A stretch of DNA of 64,000 nucleotides from Lycorma delicatula (GCF_047948215.1 NC_134455.1:105365995-105429994); one strand, 5' to 3'; shown: positions 23,703 through 35,969, counted from the stretch's first letter. Numbers and translations: made by a program. Notes: a model not told the origin generated them from the letters alone.

Positions 23703-24284
23703 AAAGTAATATTCATTTATTAAAATATTTTGATTAAATTAGATTGTACGATATTAATAACGTTAATAAACCAGTGATTTATTTTTATGATATTCTTTTC
23801 TTGTTTTTCCAACTATATATACAAGTTTTACAAAGTGAAGAAAAATGTCTTTATGGTTCATAGATGATAAAATAAATTTACGTAAAAGAAGAACTGCTTC
23901 GGCAAAGAAAAGGAATATGTCACCAGTTTTCATTTCTATTTTTAGGGATCACAGCGCAGAACTTAATAAGAAAACTGATTATCGTACTCGGTTTGTATTA
24001 GTAATATTCAATGGATGCTGTTAAAGAATGGAGATTGTTATTACTCTCATGTAAAATGTTTATATTCAAGCCGAAGTAATCAAATGAACTGTATTATTGT
24101 AATACTACGGTAAGTGAGATGAGAGTTAATTCAGAAGAATCTGTTAATCTTTTTTAACTCTGTACATAAACATTAAAATACAGTGTTGATTAGCCCCGGG
24201 ATAGTTAAAATTAAAAAAATCAGTTATTCGTAATTTGGTACTGTTAGTAAAACCGATGAGAAGGAAGGTTTTAATGATTTAAGT
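23703..24284. other. AT-rich spacer
   Basis: No recognisable gene. It may carry the most eroded start of the RT remnant that resumes after the SINE at 24296. Confidence 0.4.
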
Positions 24285-24295
24285 AATAAAAACCT

Positions 24296-24530
24296 GATTT
24301 GGAAGTCGAGAGTTCAAGTCCTAGTAAGGTCAGTTATTTTTACACGAACTTGAACTCTAGATCGTGGATAACTGTGTTCTTGGGTGGCTGGGTTTCAATT
24401 AACCACACATCTCAGGAATGGTCGAACTGAGACTGTACAAGACTACACTTCATTTACACTCATACATATCATCCTCTGAAGTATTATCTGAACGGTAATT
24501 ACCGGAGGCTAAACAGGAAAATAAAGAAGC
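24296..24530 (+). mobile_element. SINE (subfamily A), 5'-truncated, with target-site duplication
   Basis: The body matches the reverse complement of 57177-57459: GATTTGGAAGTCGAGAGTTC, a Pol III B-box-like AGTTCAAGTCCT, a central part with GATCGTGGATA, CATCTCAGGAATGGTCGAAC, and the tail CGGAGGCTAAACAGGAAAA. It lacks the A-box head and starts inside the CAGCTG-centred palindrome of the full copy. It is flanked by an 11-bp direct repeat AATAAAAACCT (24285-24295 and 24531-24541), the signature of LINE-mediated insertion. Confidence 0.85.
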
Positions 24531-24559
24531 AATAAAAACCTAGTGATCTGGTTGGCATT

Positions 24560-24858
24560 TTAATTATTTTATTTAAAGAAATACATAAAAAAATTATAAA
24601 ACCATTGATATACGATTTTAAATTATCAATGAAATATAATAAATTGTCTTTCGAGGTAGAAGGAAGCTAAAATTACCTATTTTTATGTCAGGACAAGAAA
24701 GTGAAAAAAACTTATTATAGACTTGCTTTAATTCTGAATAATTTATCTAAAATATTCGAAAACATAATTTGTAAAAGACCGATGAGAAATGTTAAGAGTT
24801 ATTTTGATATTATCCGACATGATTCTTTTCCGAAAAGATCTGCTGACTCTGACTTGTT

Positions 24859-24893
<35 letters not shown>

Positions 24894-25205
24894 AACGTGA
24901 CATATAAATATTCTATATTGTTTATGGATGGATTTATAGACTTGTAGAAGGCTTTTTACTCTGTTTCATATACTAGGTTATTGTTAAGAATAATCTGAAT
25001 TAGTTATATATTATAATATTTTTGCAACACAATTAGTCAGAAAACTCTGATCCTTTGCAATTAAAGAAAACAATATTAATTATAAAACTTATTTTGGTGT
25101 TAACAAGTAGGAAGTACCTTGAAAAATTACTTTACTGGTTATGGATCATCCACATCGATCAAAATGATTTGGAAGTGAATGAAGAGTTGCATAATAAATT
25201 ATATT
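24560..25205 (+). pseudogene. Non-LTR reverse transcriptase remnant split by a T29 tract
   Basis: The frame 24701-24860 reads YYRLALILNNLSKIFENIIC, VKSYFDIIRHDSF, SADSDLLVF, matching the RT segment NYRPI.L...SKIFEKII...QFGFR..ST.DALL. After the T-run, DGFIDL.KAFYSVSYTRLLL (about 24925-24980) matches the first catalytic block (D...AFDSV.H..LL), with the second Asp position changed to Tyr. Further on, a degraded VPQ-type block and IHIDQND (about 25090-25170) follow. Upstream pieces (IFKLSMKYN-like, about 24610-24640) fit the RT entry region. It is dead because of stops, frameshifts and the T-run. CR1/Jockey-type affinity is tentative. Confidence 0.55.
24861..24889 (+). repeat. Poly(T) tract, 29 bases
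   Basis: Uninterrupted run of 29 T within the RT remnant. It could be an expanded homopolymer or the tail of an insertion read from the other strand. Confidence 0.9.
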
Positions 25206-25364
25206 TTATTTACTATTATGACTTGAATGAAATATATATATACATATATATATTACACACATACAATTCTCCTTTTTTATTTTAACTATTTCTGTTTTTA
25301 TCTTTTCCTTTTAGAGATTAAGTGATAGAGAATCAATATATATATATATACTAACAATCAGAAG

Positions 25365-25848
25365 CTTCCTAAATCCCTGCCGTGTTCATAATCCCCATGG
25401 TTGAACGAGTAATTCTGATAAATAACAATTAAAGCCTGAAAAGTTATTCTTCTTCCAAGTGTCTCTGGTCTTGAAGTAGAAGCTCTGATACATTCCAGCT
25501 GTAGACGAAGTGCAGCTGCTCTCGGTGAGCAGCTAACCTAGAATCACGCATTTCAGAGTTTTAGAGGACCGATATACTCTAATTTTTAGCAGACTTTGAA
25601 CAATAAGAAAGCCAACTTTCTTATTGATTCTTTTTATTCAAGGCATATTTTTTTAACGTTAGACAATCCAATATCGACTGCGAAAATAAACAATCAAAAC
25701 CCATAAACGTTTGCTAATTCAAGCAAATTACAATAATAATAATAATAATAATACTAATTAAAATAACAATAATAAACTAATAAAATATTAAACATTTTAC
25801 AGGTACTTAAAAGATTAATCATTTTACTTCATACATTTCAGTTCCTAT
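25365..25848 (+). repeat. Dispersed repeat matching the Jockey ORF1 upstream region at 57 kb
   Basis: By eye this strand aligns, with many mismatches but continuous order, to the minus strand of 56868-57660. Shared blocks include ATAAATAACAATTAA, GTAGACGAAGT, AATCACGCATTTC (against the 57-kb strand), AAGGCATATTTTTTTAAC, CAATCCAATATCG, CAATCAAAACCCA and ACTAATAAAAT. At 57 kb the same repeat lies immediately upstream of a Jockey-like ORF1 and contains a SINE that is absent here. I infer that it is the 5' UTR of that LINE. No ORF1 follows here; a SINE head begins a few bases after the match ends. Confidence 0.65.
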
Positions 25849-25852
25849 GCTC

Positions 25853-25995
25853 ACCGAGTGGTCTAGTGGATAATTCGTCGTCATAAATCAGTTAACAGCT
25901 TATTTTCGAAGTCAAAGTATTTGAGGTTCAAATCCTGTTTTTTTGTTTTTGTTTTTTTAAATTGCAACGTACACAGAAAAATAAATATAATGTGA
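25853..25995 (+). mobile_element. tRNA-derived SINE (subfamily B)
   Basis: Contains an A-box-like TGGTCTAGTGG (25859-25869) and an exact B-box-like GGTTCAAATCC (25925-25935), the internal Pol III promoter pair, in tRNA-like order with CACCGAG before. The tail has AAATTGCAACGTACACAG, shared (reverse complement) with the copies at 52855 and 54790, not with subfamily A. It does not fold into a full tRNA: the region between boxes is too long and the acceptor stem is absent. Confidence 0.65.
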
Positions 25996-28900
25996 CGTAT
26001 AAGAATTTTTTTTTTCTTTAATATGTTAACCCTCATTAGGGATATTGGGATAATTATAATTGGCAATATTGAACATAACTCTAATACATAAATTGGCAAA
26101 AATTTTACTAAAATCTATCCTTAGGTTAATGCAGGCGTAAAAGCGTGACCTAATTATAATCTTTTGTATGAATAGAAGATGTATATAGTAATTTAAAACT
26201 TTCAAGCATATACATGGGTAGTATATTATACCTAAAATATATGAACGTAATCATCATATTATTACTGTGTTAAATATTATAAACTACGATTGGTTTTTAT
26301 TAAAAACACTCAACATGTACACCAAGGTAATCGAATAATTTAATCCTAATTCATTGATAAAGGCAAAGGAACTGATCATTGATGTCAATCTGTGATTCAA
26401 GTGACTGCCTCTAGAAGCGCGAGCTTCAGAGCTGTGATCTCTCAGTCATTATGTTTTTTTGTAGATAAACTGGATGAGAAATTGTATAGATAGTATTTTA
26501 TCTTTCTTGTGAATCCAAAATCTATTAAATTTATACTGATGTAGGACAATATTTTATCGAATCTTGTTAATGGAATGATTATTCCCAATAAATAAATGAT
26601 GATGAGTACTGCTATATTCACTACAGACGAGTAGAAAATCTAGGTGACAAAAAGTTAAAAGTAGAAATCAAACACAAAATTTAAAATACTCATTTGTCTT
26701 ATCGAGTTACACAAAAATTACGTATAAAATGATATCAATCTTCATCTAATTTTTACAATAATTAAGTTTCCCTTGAGACATAAAATTAATGAGGAATTGA
26801 AATTCAGATGTGATTTTATAATAATTAAGTTTTGCAATTCACTTTTGCTTAAACATTTATTGCTGGAAAGGAATGTACAGGAAGATCCTGTGTTTTTACT
26901 GAAAGAACGTAATTAACTAACTGTGTGGCTATTAAAAGTTTTCCTTAAATTGATTTCCCTTAATTTAATTTTTTTATCAACAAAGTTTTCATTATTTCTC
27001 TTTACATGGAGGTACATTGCATGACTTAAATTGTCACCCCTGCTCTTCTTCCAATAAACCCTATCTATTAAGTTCCTTTAAACACTTTCCCTTTCTAAAT
27101 TAACATAGTTCCAAAACAGCCCAAACCTCAAAAACATCTTAATTTTGTCTTATGCACTCATGTCTATTAGAGAATCCTAGGACAAGGACATATATATTGC
27201 CTTGTATGAATTTTCCCATGCCTACCCCTACAATATTTACTGCAGAATTAACCCAAAATAAAATAAATGCAATTATTTTATTTCATCTTCAGCTCGTACG
27301 CATATGTTATTAAAAACATAAAGTCAAAAATATTTTCTCCATTCAAATTTGTCAGCTAGTATAAATTAAGAGTACTGGAGAATAAAATGTCACTAAAAGT
27401 GTTAAAAGAGCGCAGTTTTACATTACATCTTAACTTCTTCAGCTTTGTGCAACGTTAGAATAAATATATTTATATAATTTCATTGAGTTCTGTGGTTCAG
27501 TCAGTAGTAAATACGGTAAAATAATTCCACGGTTGTTTTTAAGAAAAAAGGTGTTTTGATCTGATGTAAATTAAATATTTTTTGCTTACAAACATTTTTC
27601 TAAATAAAATTTTAATGTTAAATTTACATTAACACTTATTTGAAAGAAACAAAATTCTTATCTCTACATTAATTAATTTCCACATCAGGTAAAATATATT
27701 GGAATGAATAACACAGGACTGATTTTAATCAACTCACAATGTTTTTTTTTTATTTTTTTTCAGGGAAAAAGATAACTAATTACTGATATGTAAATATGTA
27801 TAAAATAATTATTAGTATGTTTAATCTCAATTATTTTTCTCTATAATCATAAAAAAATTGAAATAAATGTAAGATGTATACTGAACTTTACTATCAATAA
27901 ACCAGAAAATTAATATTAAATATTAAGGAAAATAATTAATATCAATATACTCGAAATTTAGGCTTTCTACAATATTTTAATGATGCCCTTTAAATTCTAA
28001 TCTCTGAATATTTCTGATGTACATGCATGATGTTAATAGTAATTTGAATTTATAATATCACCGCTTTAAATCATGATTAATTAGATACAAATGATCTCAC
28101 GTTCATTTTATTGCTGTCTCCTGTGCGTTACTAGATACCGTTTCATTTGGCGGTCGAGCGAATTGTGTATCAGATTTCCTGTACCTAATCTCTCTACACG
28201 TGTTTATATTTTATATCAATATGAAACGTGATGATGAACTTGTTAAATTTAGATCAACCCAGTAATGTTCTATAATTTTTTTTTACATAAGACCAAGATT
28301 TTATTTCAGAATAAGAAACTAATACCCAATGTTTGGTTTGTTGTATGTAATCCGTTTTGCTTAATTTTATTGATAAAAATACAGATATAATAACATCCAG
28401 TTTTAACAATTTTGTTAGTGTTTCCATCGTTAAAGAAACAGGATCTAAAGAAATATTTCTTGCTTCTGAAATTTATAATTTTTATTTCATAAATTATTTA
28501 CGTTAATAATAATTTTACAAAGCATGTAAACAGTTATAAGCAATATGTATGAAATTTATAATCCACACATCAATATCCGTATAGTTAAAACTTTGGCAGT
28601 GGTAGAATTTCAATCACTCTCCAAAATGCGATTGCTATTGATTATGTTAATGTTCACTTTTTATACCTCGATAATAGATTGGTTGAAAGTGTGTTTTACA
28701 GAAAATTTATCACTTTTGTTTCCATGATGTACACTGTATTGAAAAATATTGTAAAATTTTTAAAAAGGCAAATGTATATGAGGTTGGAGTATTATAGTAT
28801 GGTTTTGCATAATAATAATCAAAAGAAACAATTTATTATTTTCACGTGAATCAACTTTTTCGGTTTGTTTTCGTTTATACTTCTATGATAGATCTTGACG

Positions 28901-30495
28901 TAACTCTTAAACGGCTTCTTAAAGATATATAGTTTGTTAAACTTTCTGTATATACACAAATCTTTTCGTATATCTGTATAAAATAATTTTTTGATTGATA
29001 TATAAATCTTTATCTACTCGTCTATTATTTAGATGGCATTTCTTTTATAACTGTTCGGAATATTTGTAGCTGAACATCAAGTATAAACCGTTGGCTCAAT
29101 CAGCAGTTTGTTATTTGAATATAGTAATAAATATCATTTTAGGAAGAGGTATTAACCACTATTTAATTGTGTCTTAAAATCTTAGACAAGTAGAAAGAAG
29201 AAGGCACGTGATAGATGGGAACGGACTGCATCAGTTGTTTAGAACTATATAGTTTGTAAATTACAAATAATATCATACACATAAACGCGCTGGTAGTATA
29301 CAACAGAAAATCGTAGTATATAAAATAAAAAAGACAAGAATGGTTAAATATACTTAACTTTCAACAGGTATCTTAAATATTCAATTACAAAGGCCGATTC
29401 AACATCATTTAATAAAACTCTTTACATCTTTAAATATTTTAGAATTTCGTATAAAAATTAATCGATTCATAATAACTATTAGTTAAGATTGTAGACTGTA
29501 TATGTAGCACCATAAAACTGAAAATTTCTTAGTGCTACTTACGGTACCTGAAACCCAGGATTATTGAATTATCACTATCAGTGAATTGATAGAACATTCA
29601 TTATATATAACGACACCATTAAACACGAAGATATAATTAATCAAATTTCGAATTGACAAAGTTATAAGTCCTAAATATTTATTTGTTTCCATCTTAGTAC
29701 AAGTTCTCTGAATGGAAATTGGCATATAAAAATCTGCTTTAAATGTTTTCTACCATGACATATGTTTTAAATTGTTGTATCTGACTGTTGAAAAAAAGGC
29801 GTACTCTGCAATTTTTACGTTTTATAACAAAAACTGTTACCGTACTCCAAACATATTTCTTAATCACATTGATACACCTTGTAAGATTTCTTTAGGGTGT
29901 GTAGCGTGTCTGTATATTTTGACTAAAGGATTTTTACATAATACCAACATTAATTTTTCTCATTCTGTGATTAATTTCAGATTTTTGTGGAATAATTTTT
30001 TCTAGAAAAAGGGACAACCAGAATTATTTATTAATTTACATTGTGTTACCTCAGCCCACGGTAAAGAGTCTACGGCCTAATTTAAAAATGGTTTAAATAT
30101 ATTTATTTTTCTTTCATCGTCGGATTTCTCAAATTTGAATTTATAGATTCTTCATTTCTATTAAAATTTAACAACTGGTTTATTTTTATTATATGAAAAT
30201 TACGAGTATAACTTGAAATTGATTTATCTATTTTTTCCTCTAGAGGCTGATAGTTTTTACTACAGTTTATGCCATTGTTTGTTATGATACCATTAGAATA
30301 CGTTTCATAACTACAATCCAATATTTTTTTTATCTGTTTGGTGTATTTACAATCAGTTACCTCTTAAGGAACTATAAATACATTTTAATTATGATAATCA
30401 CGTGAAGAGTGATAGTCGAAGCAAAGTTCAACAGTTAATATAAGACTAGAAATAAATCACAAATAAATTTTTTGTAAGTATATGGTAATTCTAAA
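25996..30495. other. Long AT-rich stretch, no recognised gene
   Basis: Small open frames at 28545-28727 and 29772-30005 (+) are hydrophobic, without motifs, and probably chance. The part near 27010-27290 is pyrimidine-rich on the plus strand. Nothing else can be supported. Confidence 0.5.
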
Positions 30496-30499
30496 TAGC

Positions 30500-30900
30500 C
30501 GTAATTTTCTGTGTTTCTAACAAACAACGGGCCTCTGTTATGGTCGTCACCAGTTTATTCAGGAATCTTTCAATTTTATCAATATTGTTGTTGCTTTTCG
30601 TACCCCAAAGTTGGATCCTTTATATCCCAATTGGCTTAAGGATACCTCTGTAGATCAACAGTTTATTAAACAACGATATCGTATGTTTCTACTAACAATC
30701 AGATTACTTCCGTGTACCCGATGTCTACCTGTTCATTTTTTTCTATCATGTGGCTCTTCCACGTCAGGTGACGATCGAAGAGTAGGCCAGAGTACTGTAC
30801 CCGATCCGTGTGAGGAATGCAGACGCCATTTAGGTTCACCCATGGACAAACACTTTTTCTCATGACAATGTCACATGGCTCGATTTATTTTGATTCACCA
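30500..30900 (-). pseudogene. Jockey-type RT thumb/C-terminal fragment
   Basis: On the minus strand, from high to low coordinates: SHVTLS-like and CPWVNLNGVCIPHTDRVQYSG, then LLFDRHLTWKSHMIEKN (about 30800-30740), matching the VKYLGVHLDRRLTWKKHI block of Jockey RTs. Next is LLYRG/ILKPI-type sequence (about 30660-30630) and YGIQLWGTKSNNNIDKIERF-type sequence (about 30620-30570), matching the YG.QLWG...S.....Q.F block. At least two frameshifts are needed to join them. No catalytic region is present. Confidence 0.7.
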
Positions 30901-31595
30901 TCATTCTCCATTTGGTCAGCCATGCGCTGAGTTGATATAAATTTTATTGAAGTTTGGCTAAAATAGACTTTTGAATTATTTGAATATCCTCATTTCCAAT
31001 TCAGTCTTCGTTTTGGTAACAATATTTTAATATAATTTGAGTTACATAAAACTAGTCTGAGTTTGTCCTTAAAAGGTGAAATATACATTAGTAAATTAGA
31101 GACTTGACCGAGATTGTTAGATTTTAGATTTTTACTACATTCTGTATATCAAACAATATGTAGTAAAATAAATATATGTGATTGTTTTACGGCAACCATT
31201 GAACCTGTTTACCTTTACAGGGTGGCTAAGCGGATCAAGGTTTTAAAGTTTATTAGGGATAGGATGCTGATAGTATAACTGTAGTTTTGGTGTGAACATT
31301 AATATATAGATATATATATATTTTTAAAAAAATCGATATTAATTAATAAATACATATATAGTTTAATAATATCTTCTTTTATTTATTATAGGTAATTTTG
31401 CTGCATTTAAAATATGTTTTCTTCTTATTCTACCTACATTTCTATTACCTATATTTCTTCTTATTTTACCTAAGTTTATATTATTTTTTTCATTAATGTA
31501 CTTTTATCAACATATCTATAGAAAATATATTTCCACCATTCTATTATACTTCATTTATTTCACTTAAATATTTGTTTTAATTGTTATTAAATTGT

Positions 31596-32172
31596 TTTTA
31601 CTTCCTTGTACAAAGTAAAAGAAGTATTGCGATCACGAAAAATTTCGGTTTTCTGATTTCAACAAAAATATCCATTTTGACTTGTTTCGGAGAGACGTCA
31701 TACGAGATACGTATGTATCTCGCACAACTCAAAAACCATTAGCCATAGAATGTTGAAATTTCAGATTTAAAACTGTTGAAACATCTAGTTGTGCACGTTC
31801 CATTTTGATTGCAATCAAATGGACCAAAAGTGTTGAAAAACCCAAAACCCCCAAAAACTGGGATTTTGGCCTTTCTCTTAATTGCAGTAATCAGCCCGCA
31901 TTGAGATATTTTAACGATATATCGTAATCGGTATTTATTTTCATTGGTTTCAGAGTTGTAGACAAATAAAAGGTTAATTAATTAAATATTTGGATCATAC
32001 AATGGGAAAGCACATTGGTTCGAATTCGACTTCATTTCCTTTTATTTAACTTTTTTTTATATAAATATATTGATTTTATAACAACTATTAACCTCTGATT
32101 GTAAAAAATTGTTTCTGTATAATTTGATAGGCGTACAAGGAAGTCATCAGATGTCCACATCAGATTCTTTTT
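31596..32172 (+). repeat. Unnamed dispersed repeat, copy 1
   Basis: Aligns in the same orientation with 62639-63350. Shared blocks include GATTTCAAC, TAGTTGTGCAC, CATTTTGATTGCAATCAA, CCAAAAGT, GCAGTAAT, AATATTTGGAT and CACATCAGATT at the end. Both copies start with a hairpin (TTTTACTT at 31596-31603 against AAGTAAAA at 31613-31620) around CTTGTAC. ACTTCCTTGTAC (31600-31611) recurs inverted as GTACAAGGAAGT (32133-32144). No coding capacity. It resembles a nonautonomous element, but homology continues about 25 bases past the inverted copy, so these may not be true termini. Confidence 0.75.
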
Positions 32173-32859
32173 TTAATTTATTCAATTTTAGTGGCTATCA
32201 GAATGGTTAATTATAAATAGAAAAATGTTTTCATTAAAGAATTATTTGTTACTTAAAGCTTATATTTATATTGCATTCACAGAGTTAACAATCCATAATT
32301 TTGTGATAAATTTAAAAATTTTTCTTCGATAACTTCTATATTTTTATTTGTTTAGTCTCTTTACTTTTTTTAATTAGAATATGCATACATTCATTTTCTA
32401 TGAAGAAGAAAAACGGTTTAATGTCTTTACATTCTTTTTATTTCGTTCTAAACATTTTGCTCAGTTGATAAGATAAAACAGAAAGTAAATAAAAGCTACA
32501 TCTTTAATATCAAAAATGAAAGATTGGATTTTATTGATTTAATGAAATATTCATTACTGGTTTTACAGAAAAAATAAATATATGAAATAATAAAAAAAAA
32601 ATTACGAAACTTAGAGAAAAATAATATCTTGCGAGAATACAAAGTTACTTTATCGATAAAAAATAATCTAAATAGAAGTCTATGAAAAAAAAACAACTTT
32701 TAGCAAATAGATTTAAGTAAGTTCATTTCTAAAATATGTCTATTATACTAATTGATTCAAAAAAGATTTTACAAGTTTAAAATCAAATAAAAATATTTAG
32801 ATAACTTAAGATCTCACTTCATAGAAAAATACATCAAGTTATTCATTTTGGTTCGATGT

Positions 32860-33765
32860 GGCTTCTGTTGTAATGCGAAATACATCGCACCGAAAACGAT
32901 TAAACTCCAGAACGCAGCTAGCAAGTCGGGCGTTACCTCTTAGGATTAATTCGAAGACTTAGCTCAACAAGATCAGCAGGAAAATGTGGTACAAAAACGA
33001 GGTGGCCATGCAATTGGACCTTCATGATCAGTCCACCGACCTGGGTATCGAGTATCAAGAAATTCTTGGAATTCTAGGTAATAGTGAGGTGGTGTCCCGT
33101 CTTGCTAGTAGTTATGGCGTCCGTCTTGGTCATCATCGTCTGAGGAATTAGAAATTTTTTAATCATGTCCAGATATAGATACCATTTACGGTTCCTTTCT
33201 GAAAAAAGAACGGGCCGTACAATCTTTGACACAAGAAACATTGACTTTAGGGCTACCATGAATGTGCTGAAAACTTTCACGACGGTTTTCGCTATCCCAT
33301 ATTCGACAGGTATGATGTTCATCTTGCCACTGATATGAAATTTTGACTCATCACCAAAAATTACATTGTTTAAAAATGTATAGTTACCTGCAATTCTATC
33401 CATAATTTCCACACAAAACTGCAGCCGAGCAACCTTTTCATCTGTAGTGTGTTGAACCATGTGTTCAACACATGTAATATGTTTATATGGCTTCTAGTGC
33501 AATCGTTTAAATTTTTCGTGCAAATCGTGCAAATTTTTCTCTGAGTTGTTTCAGAACTTCTTCAGGGACGCGTGATCGTCCTGGTAATTTTGTATATTCA
33601 ACAGAACAACGTTTCTCAACGAAGGTTTGGTGTCGAGAATTTTGTGCCTACTAGGAAGCTCCGTTCTATCTACGAAAATTACGGTGAACTACAGTTGCCG
33701 ACTACAAATCGTGAAACACACAGCGAGCACGTTCCGTACCAGTAAATGTATCCATTTTTAACAAC
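32860..33765 (-). pseudogene. Decayed DDE transposase (Tc1/mariner-superfamily type common in arthropods)
   Basis: Minus-strand frames in order: an N-terminal HTH-like segment, then VARLQFCVEIMDRI and NNVIFGDESKFHISGKMN (about 33410-33320) holding the first catalytic Asp in GDES. Next is YLDMIKKFLIPQ (about 33180-33140). A shifted frame reads QDGTPPHYYLEFQEF and LDTRYPGRWTDHEGPIAWPP (about 33105-32995), with the second catalytic Asp in QDG. The expected PRSPDLTPLDFF block with the third acid is lost. A C-terminal ATN.H-like end lies near 32870. Terminal inverted repeats were not found. Inactive. Confidence 0.7.
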
Positions 33766-34173
33766 GCTGGTGACAGTGCTGGTGGCAGAATTCGGTACTA
33801 ATGAACTAGGTGAGTCAAAATCTAATGTGTTTTGCTATGAATTTAATAGTAAAATAACTAAAGAAATTGATCCCCAGTATTTTGTAACTGAATTGAAATT
33901 CAACCAAATCTTGCAATAAATAAAACTTAGATACACCCAAAAACTCACAAACGCTCATGCAGACATCATTTAGATCTAAATTATACTTCTGATTATTTTG
34001 ATTTATTTATTTATTTTTTTTTGTTAAGTGAAAGTTTATTAAAGATGAGACTGAAAAATGTGAATTTTTACATTTAGTACGTGTTCCGTTCCATGATGAG
34101 CCGGTTGGTGCTGCACTCTAGCATCTACTAGCGCTAGCCGGCGAGTTAGTCTAATATGACCATTCGAGAATCG

Positions 34174-34194
34174 GATCCCGCTTGGAGCGGGATC
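34174..34194. repeat. Perfect 9-bp hairpin with 3-nt loop
   Basis: GATCCCGCT, loop TGG, AGCGGGATC. It is GC-rich in an AT-rich setting, so more stable than chance hairpins nearby. No T-run follows in a terminator arrangement and the context is eukaryotic. It may be a structural end of an old element. Confidence 0.8.
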
Positions 34195-34519
34195 TTGTTT
34201 TGTGTAATGTAACATTTCATTCTAGTGCCGAATAGTTTTATTTTGTAATCTAAAGTCTAATGTGGCTTATAGTGTTTATTGATAATGTTCAATCGTGTAA
34301 TTTTGACTAATGTGTCGTTTTTTTCTTCGGTCTAATGCGACTTGTATCGAACGGGTATACTTTCGAAATGGTCCATTATTATCCAAATCCGATGATAATC
34401 TTAGGAAAAATATAAAAAAAAAAAAAAATAGAACGGCTCGACACCAATAGCCGCTAACCGCTAGCACAATACCTAAGCAAGACGTTTTAAAAATTATTTT
34501 TAAAAAATAAAATAAAAAT

Positions 34520-34619
34520 CGACTTCAAAAAATAATAGTACTAAACAATTACAAATATTATATCTTTATTTATTAACTAAAGTAAAAGTATTTGCAACAA
34601 ATAACTATTTTTGAAGTCG
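34520..34619. repeat. 100-bp inverted-repeat unit
   Basis: CGACTTCAAAAAATA (34520-34534) and TATTTTTGAAGTCG (34606-34619) are inverted copies (one base longer on the left) flanking about 70 bp of AT-rich sequence. The size would suit a very small MITE. No target duplication is evident. Confidence 0.5.
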
Positions 34620-34639
34620 GTCCCAGCCAACATAAATTA

Positions 34640-34870
34640 AAATTAAAATTACGTAAAGTTAGTAACTCAACCGATCGCTAGGCGGCTAACCGGGATTCCC
34701 ACACGTAAAATGGGATGTCAAAAGCATATAAGAGAGTCCTTCTCTCGATCATACCTCATCTTGAATTCGCTAAAGCATATATACTCTGTGATAATACATG
34801 TACCTAAGGATCTATAAAATATTGTTATATCGTATTTCTGTATGTCTCAGTTAATATTTATATTTTTGTA
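34640..34870 (+). promoter_or_regulatory. Possible LTR-like promoter region
   Basis: A less AT-rich block with a TATA-like CATATAAG (about 34725-34732), followed about 25-30 bases later by CTCGATCATACCTCATCTTG, an initiator-like stretch. The layout resembles a retrotransposon LTR, but no second LTR, primer-binding site or coding region is seen. Weak. Confidence 0.2.
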
Positions 34871-35965
34871 GATCTCCATATAAATACATTTCCAATTATA
34901 CTATAAATACATAAAATAAGTCTAGAAAACTTTGGATCATGAACCACGATAAAATTACACATTCATAAAGAAATAAAACTCCTGCGTGGTACATTGCATT
35001 TGGAAATAGTGCTCAAAAAGCACACTAGGCTGTAACAACATATTATTCCTTTTTCCATAGCAACATACTGAAGATAAAAGATTCTCTTTACGTTTTTTTT
35101 TAATATGATAATCCATTGTTGACGGTGATATAAGATCGAAAACTTAACTGAATCTGCCCAGTGACATGTTTGCACTCGCATCTTCTTTTGTCTAATAAGC
35201 AGCCTGTCATTAATATTAAAAAAAGTATTTGAAAATTTGTGATAATCAAGTGTGATTTCCAAAGAGGTCCTGGTCCTTTGTAAAGCATTCAGAAAAGTAT
35301 TTATTTTTTTAATTTTATTTAATTAGGTCATAAATACATATAAAATAATATATACGTTAAAATTTATATAAATATTTGTCCTTCAGCGATGCACATGGGC
35401 ACCTGTATACAACCTGATTTATAAAAAAAAAAAAAAAAACATAATACAGCAAAAAGCATAGTAACATAGCAAACAATATTAATAACTTAATAAAATAAAG
35501 ATTTAAACTAATACTTTACTGTATATGCAAAGTGAATTCATCAAAATAAAATTTTCTAGTTCATTACATAGTTGTATGTAAGGATAATCTTACCAGTTAT
35601 CAAAATACAACTATTTTCAAGTACTTTGTTTATCCTGAACCAAACCTCCTATTGGCAGTATTTATTTCATATATTGTTTTGATAACTTTGACTTGTATAT
35701 TACATAAAATGTTTACAAATGATTTGTTCGCAATTTCCCATGCAGTTATATCATATGTCAAGATTCTACAGTAAAGTCCGTATATGACCATAAACAAACT
35801 ATCTATATTAATTACTTTGTTAGCCTATATAATATATAAGTTATGTCTTTTGTCCTTTGTAATAAACTTGATTTTTGAGAAGCTCATCTCAGATGTTGAT
35901 CCACAAAATCTTCTAAAAACTTATCTTTCAGCTCTTCAAACAATTTTATTATTTAGCTTTAACTC
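34871..35965. other. AT-rich spacer
   Basis: Open frames of 60-100 codons on both strands here have no recognised motif. An A16 run lies at about 35423-35439. Confidence 0.45.
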
Positions 35966-35969
35966 AAAA

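Larger units (their letters stand above)
33766..34640. other. Spacer with inverted repeats
   Basis: No gene. It contains a less AT-rich patch (34080-34200) and the two inverted repeats listed separately. A/T runs and stops fill the rest. Confidence 0.5.

Noticed and set aside
25853..25935. A tRNA gene
   Set aside because: A- and B-boxes are present, but no acceptor stem or canonical cloverleaf can be drawn, the spacing is too long, and the same head recurs in several SINE copies.
32496..32696. 66-codon Phe-rich minus-strand frame
   Set aside because: Low-complexity translation of A/T-rich DNA without motif.
34174..34194. Rho-independent terminator
   Set aside because: No T-run immediately after the stem and the genome is eukaryotic.
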